A stretch of DNA of 64,000 bases from Ciona savignyi (lineage: Eukaryota > Chordata > Ascidiacea > Phlebobranchia > Cionidae), in assembly GCA_000149265.1 (NCBI GenBank), contig CH002628.1, positions 121,747-185,746 of the forward strand, given 5' to 3'. The position numbers and the translations under genes were made by a program. The first letter of the stretch is position 1, and every line of letters begins with the position of its first letter. Positions 12,823 through 25,500 of this stretch are shown in pieces. The notes under the pieces are model-generated. The model worked only from the letters and a program-made list of their open reading frames with translations. It had not been told where the DNA came from and searched no databases.

Positions 12823-13040
12823 AGGGTGCCTCTAAATACCCAGTGTGGGCAGTGTTGGTGGTGTGTAAGCAGTGTGGCCATTGTGGGCACAATTGAAACC
12901 CTTACCCTAACTCTGACCCTAACTCTGACACTAACTATGACCCTAACTCTGACACTAACTATGACCCTAACTCTAACCCTAACTCTGGCACACTGCCTAC
13001 ACACTGCCCACACTGTCCACACTGGGTATTTAGAGGAACC
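12823..13040. mobile_element. 218-bp MITE with telomere-like (CCCTAA) core and 9-bp target duplication
   Basis: Inverted arms (left about 12,823-12,890, right about 12,990-13,040) share CCTCTAAATACCCAGTG and a CAGTGTGG-rich region. The centre (12,898-12,985) is a degenerate array of CCCTAACTCTGA-type units. The flanks are perfect 9-bp repeats GCTTTAACA at 12,814-12,822 and 13,041-13,049. A 9-bp duplication fits Mutator-like elements, but the family is inferred. It has no coding capacity; the open frames across it are artefacts of the array. Confidence 0.85.
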
Positions 13041-13080
13041 GCTTTAACAATGCAATTGAACTTAGCATACCAATAAATTA

Positions 13081-16000
13081 TTACTGCTTACAATTTTGTA
13101 GGGAAGCTAACAGATGCTTTACTGAGCACTTAGGCTTAGCAGCCATGATCAAGAACTCAAAGTAGTTAAAAAATGGTGTAAGCATTGGAAAATAATTAAC
13201 ATTAAAAACCCAGAAAGCACGGAACAATTTATAGAATGCACAAACAGCACTTGAGCCGACTGACATGGCTATTTTGTTTAAAATAAGAAAGTACTGCGAG
13301 GGATTAGCCTTATCTCCAACAGCTAACAGAAAAAGTTGCTTTAAATCAACGGGTTTATCAGCTGCATATTTAACAGGATCTATACCAGCCTAAAAAATAA
13401 AATCTTGCATTAAGAGTATATATCCATTTTACAGTTTAAATTACAATTGAATATGATTACTTACCCCAATGAATGTCACAACTGCATAGGAGGCGTTGTC
13501 CTTGTTCTTTAGATTTAATGGCGGAAGTAGTTTTTGCAGTGCAGTAAGAGCACGGATAAAAACTGTAAAAGATGGGTTGAAACAATACTTCTATAGTCTA
13601 ATACAGTCAATTAGTGCATGTTCTGCGATGTGACAGTGGTAAAGAATGTCAGCTGTTTTCCCGTTTTTTATCCACGCTCATCATTAACTTTAAAACAGTT
13701 GTTAAAAATGCTTACACCAAAATATGTAAAAACACAGTGTTAATCTGCAAATGCTTCAGTGTCGGACTGTAGTCCTTTATTTTATGATTCGTGTTATACC
13801 TTAAAATGATAATCCAATCACAATTGTTACTTGTCAGGGTGCCTTACCATTCGCAATGTTATTATTGCAGAATTCCATTCCAGCTTTAAATTTTTTTGCT
13901 GCCACCTTAATAATTGTTTCCGCAATTTCTATTGTAAAAACTTCATCCAAAGATTTGAAGTTTGGGTAAATCAGCTTAAAATCTTGTATTAGCTGAAACA
14001 AAGGTAAACCATTTTTTGTCCCAAAATAATACGACTATATTGTTCAAGTTAACAAGTGTACTCTTACCAATTCTCCATCCTGAAAATCCACAAATCGTGG
14101 ATAGGTTTGCAAGATGGATGTGATGGAGGGTTGATCAGCGAAAATTTGTTGGACGGCGGTAAGATAACGTTTCTTCCATGTAAAGTTTAATTTGTTTGTT
14201 GTTGGTTTGGTTTGGTGCATTTCGTTTTAGCCAATCAATCTAATGACAAATAGAATAATGTGAGCAAAAAATAATGTTCTAACAAATCAAGTTTCTTTCT
14301 GTGGAAGTAAAAACATGTCAGCCCGAGCACAAACGCATTAAGTAGTTGTCAAAATTTTGCCCTGGTGAAGCACAGGTGCTAACCCCAGTGAAGTTTAAAT
14401 AAAAAGCATTGTTTCTTCTGTACAGAACTGAACCCAAGATGTGCCATTTGGCGATTGCATTGTAAGCGAGGGCTGTTGTGACTTGTTTTCACAACCCGTA
14501 GGATGATACACAACTTATTACTTACATATTAATTATATTATATTAAACTACCTTTGGAACACATGGCTGCAAGATGTCCGAATCTCTTATGTCTACAGTG
14601 GAATCAGAATTTGTTGAGCAAAAGCTCTCATTTTCAGAGTTTGTCTCTAAAGACAACTTTCTTTTCTTATAAGCTTTATCACCTGCTGCCATTTTTTTCC
14701 GTAGTGTTTTTAATCTGTTTTCAATGTACCCATCTCTGGAAGCCTGGTCATAGTACTGCTCCTATGGACAAAAGATATCACTTATATGATAAATTTAAGG
14801 GGTACTACTATAATCTATGTTAAAAATTAAAAGCTTGACTTATAAAACCAAATCTGTTGTTTACACTATAATTATAAATATACTACCGATATGCCTACAT
14901 TTATAATTGTAAAGGCAATATGTATACAAAGCAGCTTAATATTATTCCACTCCTAAAGATGTGAACATTTTTTATCTAAACCATTAATTAACAATACTGG
15001 AATGATAATAAGAAATAGAAAAAATATCAAACATACATGACCCAAAGTTCCAGGAATATCCACTCTTAGACATGAAAAGTGTTCGACAATTGCTTCACCA
15101 ATTTGTATCTTTTGGTCAGTTGAAGGATAGCTGGTTAAAAGTGTATGGTTACTCCTTATCGAACTAAAGTAACATACAGTAAATAAACAAAGTCAGCATG
15201 ATGTTTTTAGATTTACTTACTTTCTTTTGAACCCAAGTGTTACAGCTTTGTTTGTTAATATTTCTACACAAATCTTTATAAAGTCATGGTGAGACCTAAA
15301 ACCTAAAAACCCATTTTCTTCGAGCTCTTCTATTAGACCTGGTCCTTTCGGCTGTAGTCCTATCGATTCTTTAAGGTTTGAAAACTGTAAAAAATAGATG
15401 CATGTTACATCTACATGGCTTATGCTTTAATATTAATAGTTCATTACTACATGAATAAAACAAGTAAAATATTCTATGCTTTAAAAACTACAATTTCTTA
15501 TTCTGATAACACAGCCGCTATATCTACTTTGTAACCAGATTAATATTAGAAAAAGTGAATTATTAATGCAATACCACTACTAAATATCTAATGAATAAAT
15601 ATGGCACCAGCTTATTTCTTTCTAGTAGACTCGTTTGTTTTTCTTTCACTGATGTGCTTGTTAACCTTTGCACTGCCTTTTGTAAACCTAAAGGAAAACC
15701 AAGCAGTTTCATGTCTTCGCTATTCAAGTCCATGACAGTCTTTCCACTAACTTGTTCATCTGAAACATCATAAATTAAGCTTAAATAAAAATCAATATAC
15801 TAACTACTAGAATAAGCAAAACCAAATATTGGTATATGAATAGAATAGTATGCCATATTAATATGGAAACTTGATAATGTTAAGTAAAAATCTAGGCATA
15901 AAGACGTTAATAAACATGACAATACAAGTACTTAAATTTTAAGTATATTAAAACATTTAAGTATATTAAATTTTATCTGATCACCGAGCCCATGTTTAAA

Positions 16001-18472
16001 ATTTACATACAATAAACACAGTATCATCACAGCAACCATGTGGCTTTTTCAGATTATATGCTTTATAATCGGCAAGATCATGTGGTTTAACCGCAGAAAC
16101 ATTTATGGGCACAGAATTTTTAACATTAAAACAATGATAACGTGCATTAAAATAAACACTCATGTAATGCTCTACAATAAAATATACAGAGTTTTTTTCA
16201 TCCACCGCAATAGCTGCAATTTTGGAAAAAATTGGTAGATTGTTATCATTTTTTGAAGCAGGGGAAACCTTTACAAAAAAGTTTGGTCTAAAGATTATTC
16301 CGTTAACAGTTATCTCATTTGCCAAAAAACTGTATCAGCAGACAAACGGTCCTGTAACACAACTGAAATGGTAGAAGGCAATCTACTAAGTGGTTCGACT
16401 GATCCAGTCCCTACAACAATTGCATCCTCGAAAAGTACTTTTGAGGAAAATCTTAAACATTGTTGCAGCTGGTTTTTAAAAGCCATCGACTTGCAAATGT
16501 TTTTGAAGTTGCAAATAGAATGTGCATGGCGTTTAAATACATTGTGTCTGGCTTCATATCGCATACAGCACATATTTATTGGTGGACCAAACATACGTAT
16601 GCATGTTGGATAGTGAATTAAATGGTGATGTTTGTTAATCATCTTAGTTGCAGGAAATATTTCTTGAAACAACTTATGGTGTTGAAAGATCATATCACTG
16701 AGTAGGTTTAATTGGCCCAATGATATTGCAGGGCTAAATACTATATCCATGATTTTCAGTAAAATTAAGATTAGACTGAAATAACGACAACCTTCTTCAA
16801 AAAGATCTGAAAACATCAGTGGAAAATGCCTAATTAAGCACCAATTCTGAGAGGCCTTTTGTCTTAGACTAACAAGTGTACCAGTACTCTTTAAAGAAAT
16901 AGTTGCTGATGGTTTATCTTTGCTATCAATAAATCCATAATCAAAACAAGCAATTCTAGAGTTTATTTCTTCAATGGTCGTCAAGCGGTTTCTAACCATG
17001 TAAGCAAATAGTAATTTCAACTCTTTAGGTACGATGCCTTCCAACAAATCATGCATGGGATCAAAAGCATAATTCTCTGTAAATTGAAAATATGACAGTT
17101 GATCCAATACACTTTTTGTTTGAATACCATACAGAGGTAGGGTGCCATTGTTAAATTCACTCAATTTTGCTTTAGAAATCTCACTGCGTAGTTTAAATTG
17201 TGATTCTTTAAAATTTGTTTGGATTTCCTGGCGTGTTGCAAAACAAAGACGGCATAAATAATTAGCAGATGGAGATTGCATCCCAAAAAGTTCGTGAGCA
17301 GCCAGCGTGTCAGCAACAACCATGGAAATTGTACCATACACAGGCCCATGATCCAAAATCATGCCCTGCTCACTTTCAAGAATTTTTACCTCATCGATAA
17401 ATGGTTGAAGAATGGCTTCATGACCGTACTTCTTTACATCGAGACTATGAGCAACAGCTAAAAGATAAATATTAGACAAGGAGCTATTAAACTTTGTGGG
17501 CAAGTTTTGTATTGTGTAATAGTACAAAGCCAGCTTATGTGAGTTTGTTTTTGATCCAAGAGGGTTAACTACCTCAACATCATCAAAGTACAACTGAATT
17601 TGAAGTGCAGAGGGTTTGTTAGAATATAATTTGTGATTTTTAAAACAGTAACCATCGAAAAAAGATCTCAGAAAGCCATCGCTGCTTGATTGTTTTTTAT
17701 CTGTCCATGTTTTTAAATCAGATTCATTAAAAATCTTTTGTATGACATCCCGCAGTGAAATATACTGAAAAGTGTCCGTTACAGGTGTAAGGTTATAATT
17801 CCCTGTACCCCGCTTGTACCGTTGTTCTAGTCTTGTTCCGAGTGAAATTTCTTTTGGTTTAATCATTTGCATAACAGTAGTGAAGTGCAAGTTTTGCTTA
17901 TGTATGCTATCAAACCCCTTTACCAAAGATAATATTGTTGTAAAGCCATCGCTTAAAACATCTAGAGGTGTAGCATTGGTAGTCTCACTTTGCACATGCA
18001 ATTTAAAAGTGTTTTGAAAATAATCTTGGATGTCAACCAGAAGTCGCAAAATAAATTTAATAAATGCTATAACTGTGGTTTCATTTACACCACTTTTTCC
18101 TCTTTGTTGTAAAATAAACTGTTCTAAAGAACTTTTAATCAACTTTACATCATTAGCTATAGCATTATCAGAGGTAGAAGCTGGTGAGCAATCAGTTTGA
18201 ACAAACTATTCATGTTCAGAAATACCACTATTATCTAGTACTGGTACTAAAGAATCAGAAGATGCACCAAGTTTAATTTCCTTGGCATTGTGAAATTTGT
18301 GTACATGTGCAATATAATTGTCCAGTCTGTTAAACGACCTTTGACAGTTGTTTTGCAAACATGTTAAGAAAATATTTTCTCGACTTTTGACCTGATGGTC
18401 TATCCGTAAATGGCGAGAAAGTAAACGGGTTTCTTCAGTCTTCCATGATGAACAAATAGGGCAGGATAACAT
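13081..18472 (-). pseudogene. Transposon gene B: C2H2 + SAM-domain protein ('SAMD3-like' family), damaged
   Basis: Leftward gene of the transposon. Its first coding block (18,472 to about 16,012) opens with two C2H2-like motifs (CPICSSW..HLRIDH; CLQNNCQRSF..HVHKFH). A ~610-codon region follows that contains YFDDVEVVNPLG, KKYGHEAILQPF, CRLCFATRQE, FAFDPMHDLLEG-like and HHHLIHYP motifs. Next comes a SAM domain exon (about 15,759-15,611; GKTVMDL, LLGFPLGLQKAV), then exons at 15,384-15,221, 15,163-15,037, 14,761-14,552, 14,239-14,068, 13,992-13,848, 13,562-13,465 and 13,389-13,081 (stop). Phases match for 15,384>15,163>14,761>14,239. Lesions: TAG at 18,206-18,208 in an otherwise continuous frame, a frameshift at the A6 run 16,324-16,329 (plus strand), and another near 14,140. 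Family members are abundant as host-annotated 'SAMD3-like/uncharacterised' genes in animal genomes. The biochemical role is unknown. Confidence 0.82.
16310..18142 (-). pseudogene. Gene B, main uninterrupted block (610 codons)
   Basis: The long core of gene B without introns. It continues in frame with the upstream finger block through 21 codons after the TAG at 18,206-18,208. Near the end, the frame moves at the A6 run into the 15,996-16,325 block, which begins ANEITVNGIIFRP and has the conserved C-terminal beta-rich segment of this family. Acidic and aromatic residues (YFDD, DPMHDLLEG) are conserved in style, but I cannot assign a catalytic triad from one sequence. Confidence 0.8.
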
Positions 18473-19597
18473 TATGAATAACCATTAAGTAAGGTAGCCT
18501 AATTTTATTTTTCTATATCTATACCAGAGAACCTGGTGGTGATGGTAACTGGTAAGTTGGTGTTTTGCTAGGGCTAGGTGGTAACAAAAATCAACTTTTT
18601 AATAGGGGTACCCGATACAGCATATGTTATACATATACGGTACAAACAAAACATACATATACGGTAGTTGAAATAAAGTAAAAAAAAGGCTTTTTACCAA
18701 TGACATACAAAATTGACTTTTGCATCGATGGCTTCTATTTTGAGAAATATAACGTATTTATATCTATCAGTATGAAGCTAGAAGTAAACCTGCCTTTTAG
18801 TCTTTGTTCCAACTCCTCGGTAATTGTAAAATCTTGACGGAAAAAGCTGATCACTTCAGTAACCGTGAAATCTTTGCTAAACTTATCCATTTTATCTATA
18901 GCTGCTATGTTAAATTTACTTTAAGCTGTAATGTAAATATTTGTATCAATACAAACATAACCGCATTGGCCTAAAAATAGCCTATTATTTTACTAGGGCT
19001 ACACTTCCAGGGCTAGCAACAGGGGTCGTGACGAAATTCTTCGAGCTGCCGTGCCACTGGCACGTCACCTTGGCACCTGTACATTTGGCACCATTTTTGC
19101 TGCCAAATTTTTGGCACGTCTCTAGCTGCCAAATATTTGGCACGTCTTTAGCTGCCAGTGCGTTGGCACGTCTATAGCTGCCAAATATTTTAAACCTTTT
19201 TAGCTTTAGCACGTTAGCATTTGCGATATTTGCCAGGTTTTAAACTGCAAAAAATTATAAGTGCCTTTGTAGCTACAGGTCTAACAGTGTTGTAGAGTAG
19301 GTGAAGCTTGAAATTAGTGCTGTTATTCATTTTTACGTCAGGGTTAGAGCTAGTTTTCAACTTTTAGAGTACAGTTTCCGACGTTTATCTATTTTACCAA
19401 TATTTATTTTAGACATTCTTTAATGGGCTGAGTTTTACTTTTGTCAGAAGCATATATACTTGTTGTGTATTAAGGTTTACTGTTTGCTTTAATTGGGTAC
19501 CGTAAAGTATGAGCGATTTCGGGGTAAACCCATATTATCTTGCTGCAAAAGTACAATATCGGATTTTTTTATAAAAAACTATGTGTGACGCCGCACT
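18473..19597. promoter_or_regulatory. Divergent intergenic region of the transposon (probable bidirectional promoter)
   Basis: About 1.1 kb between the 5' ends of genes A (+) and B (-). It holds a degenerate repeat of GGCACGTCT..AGCTGCCAA units (about 19,040-19,195), related in sequence to the 22-bp array at 27.05 kb. A minus-strand ORF at 18,890 to about 18,795 (MDKFSKDFTVTEVISFFRQ) resembles the start of a SAM-like exon and may be an alternative first exon of gene B, but I found no clean GT donor. The promoter role is inferred from the gene layout. Confidence 0.5.
19040..19195. repeat. Degenerate GGCACGTCT repeat cluster
   Basis: Four to five units, roughly 33 bp each, built on GGCACGTCT..AGCTGCCAAATATTT, with internal GGCA..TGCC dyads. 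The shared GGCACGTCTTT core links it to the minisatellite at the right end of the same transposon. Confidence 0.65.
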
Positions 19598-22500
19598 ATG
19601 TCTATTAGTGAAACACACTTTTTTGGAAGTACATTTGAAGATTTTCTAAACAGTTTTTCTAAAAATGAAAATGCGAATCAATGTGTAATATGTGCCAACA
19701 CTTATAACAAAAAGGAAGATTTAACAAAACATTTGCATGTTGCACACTTTAAAAATTCAATTAGGTATGAAAATTTGGATACACAAGGTAAGCCAATTTT
19801 ATATTAATTTGTTTTCTTAAGCAGTAAAAATTGCAAGCACAAATCAATATAATATAATCTCTTGCTATAGCAAAAAACGGCTCCTCCGTACTTTCAAATG
19901 TGAGCACACAGCACAAAAAGGCACCATTAAGTAATATAATGATTAGTCCATTTTACATACTAATCAAGATAAACCATGTATTTAATTAATAAATTTTAAT
20001 CCCTACCAGTAAAAACTAGTTTTGTTCTATGTCCGAAAAATGTAAGAAACTGGTAATAGATACATCTTGTGTACTTAGCCTATGATATTGTGTTTTTAAA
20101 GTAAATTTCTTGTGCACAGTTGGAATCATTGGTTGTAAGAAAAATTGCCAGGGACAAATTTGGAAACGTAAACATTTCCATTGTCCGTTTTGCCGTCAGG
20201 TATTTGTAAGGGGCAATGGAATAAAGAATCATTTGAAAACGCTAAAAGGTATCAGTAGTTAAATCTTCTTCTTTAGTTAAAATTCAAGTCAACTTTTATT
20301 CAAAACTGCCTTCAGTTTTAGTCCTTCTTGAACTGCTTTCCTATGTTCTTTTGTTTAAACATTTCTCTTTGCTTGTTTTGTAAATGACTTTTTAATTGTG
20401 GTATTTTTTTACTAAAGAAATATACCAAGGTAAACCGGTCTTTTTTTAGGAGAATGCAAGTTTAAAAAAAAGCTTCACAACAAGAGAAGAATTCTGATAT
20501 CAAAAAATGTAAGGTTTTGATGATTTTTCTTAATTCTCTATTAACAAGTTTTACAAATTTTTTGACTAGTCGTATAGGTCATTTAGTAAGTATGTTGGTT
20601 TTTCAGTTACAAATTTAGTCACTTGCGTCCTTGGGCAAGACACATGGTGGAAATTGCCTTAATCTCGCCAAATAATGTATGCTTTTATCTCACAAAATCA
20701 CACCATGTCTAAACTATACTGTGCATTTCAGATTTTGAAAAGAACACTGGCAGTAATAGTACTGGTAGGTAATAGGTTTTTCAATACCGGTATGGAGTAT
20801 TAGTTTGTATTATTATAGACTGCTATGCTATTCTGACCCATTATGACATTAAATATTTATATACTTTATTTAAAAATTGGAATAAATGCAGTTTTAATAA
20901 TTATGGTTGTTTGTCATAAAGCTTTATATTTATTACTTAAATAAATCGCAAAGCTCCATGCAAGTAAATAACAATAGAGGCATCATGGAGAATATCATAG
21001 GGATCTTTTTATTTTTAATCTTACTGTTTTTCTTCACCGTAAATAGTATGTTCTAAACATAACTTAGTTAACATATAAACTTACTTGCCACCAATGTCCA
21101 CACAACATATATTTATCTATCAGCGTGTGTAATGTTCTTGTACCAATTTTCAAAACCCTAAACATTGTGTATTACTATTATCTTGTGAGTGTTATGCATT
21201 ACCATTGTGCAGTTCACCTTAACGTAATTAATGAAAATTTTCATATAAATATAGGACAACTTACCCAAAGGTTACCTTTTTTATGACTACTTATCCAAAA
21301 TCACATTATTGCCCAGAAATTTTGATCATAGGATTTGTATACCATAACTTTTTGGCAAAGTAGCCAGAGTTTCTCAGTATCTGTCACAGGTTGTTGCTTT
21401 TTTTTATGTCCACTTTCTGATTCGTAACATTTTTTTTCTTGTACAGACAATTTGGAAAAAAAACAGGCAGAGAGCTCAGCCATACAATGCAGCCATTGTG
21501 ACAAGACATACAAAAATTTAGAGTCACTAAGAAGACATGCAGTTAGCCATGGATTAGATTTTTCAAATCTACCTAGTTTTTGTATTGATCCAGAAAGAGG
21601 AATTTTCTTTGTGGCCAATGCCACATCAGGTCTTCTTGCTCCCATTCACGTACAGAAAGGTTTGAATGGGAGTTATTGTTCTAGTGAAGATTGCATGGCA
21701 GTCATGAAGTCGGTTGCCGAAATCAATCCAGCAATAGAATGTCCTCATTTAAAGAACCTTGATCAATCTCAGTCACAAGAAAAAACAACCACTTGACTTA
21801 CGCTACTTAGAAGCATTGACAGCACTTAATGCAATTAATGAAAAATCAGTGGAAAAATGTAAGGAAATGTATGCCCACTATAACAGGTCAAACACTCAAC
21901 TAGTTATTTACACTGACTTTGAAAGTTTAGGATACAAATCCCGGACATTGTATTACTCGGTAGTAACAGGCTTAACAACGGAAATGAAGTATTATGACAA
22001 GCTAGGAAGGGTCAGAGTGACTTTTGATAGTGAGGTTGGCTTGTGGTCTTGTCAATGTCCGGGTTCGGGAGAAAATGCCACATGCATTCACGAAACACTT
22101 GTGAAATGGTTTATGTGTCAGTATCAGGAAGAGCTGCTAACAGAAAAGAACTTGAGGTGCTCTATTTGCATATGTTAAAAATAATTTTTCGGTTTTAATA
22201 AAGGTATGATATCTGTAGACACTTTGGTTTAAGTGTATATTCTACCATTATCGATAACCAATACTAATACTAGATACTTCATTTTCTATCTATCATATTC
22301 TCTTTAATTAGTGTTTGTGAATGTACAGGATCTGTCATTTTTAATAGTGTAACCCATTTTTCATTTACATCAACCAAAGTAGAAATTATCCATATAGTTT
22401 GTTGATTGAAGACTTACCTACTTTCTGAAATGAAAATGCAACAATTGTTTATGCTTCAACTGTTTTATATTTAGACCCTTGCTGGTACCTTCGGAAGAAG

Positions 22501-25500
22501 ACAAAGCTATTATGAAATATTACCTTGAAAGTAAACAAATACCATCTGTACTTGACAAAGAACTGGTCACTGAACGAACCCCCCCACAATATTTTAACCT
22601 ATCTGAGAAAGCATGTCCTAGTTGCTTTGGACCTTTACAACCTTTAAAGGAAACAAGAGCCACAGTTTATGGGCTTGGAAATGTATATAAAAGTAAGGGT
22701 ATATATGTTGAAACAGAACTCTGTAAATAAATCCATATATTTTTAGATCGTTTTGTCGTTACAAAGGTTTGTACATTGTGCAAAATGGAAATTAGGTTTC
22801 AGGATTTTCTTTCCGGATTCCACAATTTTAATAATTCTACTGTTCTGTCTTTGTCACTATGCCAACATCTTGTAAAAGGCATTAAGGTATGTGGTTACTT
22901 ATTACTGTCATGAATTTTATTTTTCTATTTGTAGAATTTATTGTTTTGCTTATTTAGGTGCATATTGCTGTTGAACGCAATCTTAAAAATTTGTTTGATG
23001 ATGATGTATATATGCCATACAACACTATCAGAAATGGTTTATACCTCTTCTGTGCATTGCAGAACAATGATTATGGGTTTTCATGCAAAAGATGCGGAAC
23101 AAATCCATCTGTGGTAATTGGAAAAACACTTGTCAAAAACCTGGTAATTACCATGATAATTTTTTAAAAATTAAGCTTGCATTATATAAATAATCATAAG
23201 TGGAGAGAGTAAATCATTTGGATTTTAATGGAATGGTGAATGTCGCTCAGACGTGGCAGAAATATCTTATGGAAATTATTGGCAGAGGATTTCATGGTAG
23301 TTCGTTTGTTTTACAAGATTAGTTTGTACATTAAGTAATATTTTTTTATTATTGCAAGGTTGTAACAACAATCCCTGGAAGGTGGATATTGAGTTTTCTG
23401 CAATATCCCCATGGCTTGGGCCAGACAGTCGAGTGGCAACTGAAATTTTTAACACTGAATTTAAAAAAGTAAAAGTTTTAAATGAACCTCTTTCAAATGT
23501 AAATAAGAAAAATATTTGCTATATATCACAAGAAGATGTATTGGAAGCACTTCATGATTCAACTAAGGTAAGCACAAGACTATATTGCACTACATTTACA
23601 GTAATTTTTTGGTGAGACAGACTATACACTTATTAAGCGTGTTTGTACCATGGTAATTTTGTGATTGGTATTACAGACATCACTACAACGACTAAAGGAA
23701 ATCTGCAATTCTCTTGGAATCAACAGCAAAGGCAGCACAGAGGACCTTTTAATTAAAATAAATGAATTAGTTTTGTTCAAAGATTTGTATCCGAAGGTAT
23801 ATAGGATTATAAAGAAATGTGCTGGTAAGCTTGATAGTTTTATTTCATTAATAAAAATATCTACATTACATTCAATAAATTCTTATTCATTTTCTTATAC
23901 TAATAGTATGTTAATTTGAAACAAATGATATTATTCAAAGCCTGCATCTTCAGGGGGCGTGGTTCATTTAAGGTGTCCACATGGAGTCTGTGTCTATTTT
24001 AAATGTCTATTAAGACAAGAGAGTGCTCGGGATTATGTGGATGCCCTATTAAGTTTTAAAGTTCAACCCAAAGTCATCATATCAGATGTTTCATGCCAGG
24101 TGATTTTGAGTAATTTCCCAAAATTCTTATTAAAACATTACTGAATTCTTTTGGATTTAGATAGCTCATCATGGAGAGCAAAGAATGAAAGGACTATTTA
24201 AACCAAATATGGGCATGCTTTACAATTGGACTGAACAAAATTTGGAAAAACAAAAAAGCGGGACATTGTCACCTGTTTCGTATTGATTTTCATGACAAGC
24301 TCAGTTATTTTTGTTTAACTGACAGATTTCATGAAAAAAGTCAGAAAAAAGGACCTGAACAATCATTTCGAAGTTTGCTAAATGTAGAGAACATGCCGGT
24401 TAACTCAAGTATTTGCGAGCAAGAAAATGCCCAAATGGCTAAAGACAGGTACCATGGTTATTTGGTGTTTTTAATAGATACTATTTTTCTATTTTGTTTC
24501 CACAGATACAGTTTTTGTTCAATGAACATGGTAAACTTTCTGTTCATGACCCGGTTAAGTCTGCATTTAAGAAATGTAGATATTAATCGATCGTACACAA
24601 AAAAAATAGAAAAAATGTTTGACATGTCAGTAAATGTCAATGAAGATGGCATTGCTGTTGCAAACATAAAAGGTAAGATTTGTAACATTGGTTATTTAAT
24701 AACTATATCTTGTCAATCATTTTAGATCGAAGAATTCTGAAGCGTAAAAAAAATGATACAGCAGATGCTTCAAAAAAAATGAAAAAATATACATGGTGCA
24801 GTGTGGACTCAACAAAAACAGCCTTAAATTCGGATCCAACAGAAACAGCTTTAGATTGTAACCCAATAAAATCTAAAAAAATTCCAAAGCAGTTTAATGG
24901 TATTCTATACAAATATTTGTTATTCAATGGAACTTATGTGTTTTTTCCTAAAACATGTGCTTCTTACTAAACATTTCAGACATTAGAGATGTTTTTGAGT
25001 CTCCCTACCGCAGAGTAGAAGCTGTGATTAGAGGTGTTATGCTTGACACCCTATCCCTTCAAACTTTAAAAAACAAGAGCTGGCTGGATGATTTGGTATT
25101 ATAAAAACCTAACTTTACTCTTTTTATAACTGGGTTTTTTACTCTTTATTACTATTTTTATAACAGCGGTTGGTGGTGCAATGCTTTTCCACCAACACAC
25201 GTTCATTAAAGCTAATTATTTTAAGATGGAGTATAGTTATTTTTCATTGTTAAACATGTGTTGCATAAGGTGCTCTTCTTGCATGACTAATCACTGTTGA
25301 CTAAACTACTGCAGGTAATTGATGCTGTTTTATGGAGAATATGTGAACAGGTAAATTGCCTTAGAATAAACCATTGTTGACATTGTAGTTACATTACTCT
25401 TGAGTTTTTCTCTTTTGACAAAGTATGTTTAAACTTTTACTGTTTTGTGGTAATGAATTTTTTATATTTTTAAGAACTTAAATGATGAATGGAATTTGAT

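Noticed and set aside
12897..12990. True interstitial telomere from chromosome fusion
   Set aside because: The array is short and degenerate, and sits inside inverted arms with a 9-bp duplication, which is better explained as part of a MITE.
12784..13047. Open frames rich in Leu-Thr and Arg-Val repeats
   Set aside because: They are readings of the CCCTAACTCTGA-type array and the MITE arms.
20450..20508. Extra exon of transposon gene A
   Set aside because: It has plausible splice signals and an open frame, but its 59-bp length breaks phase, while skipping it joins 20,248 to 20,732 perfectly.
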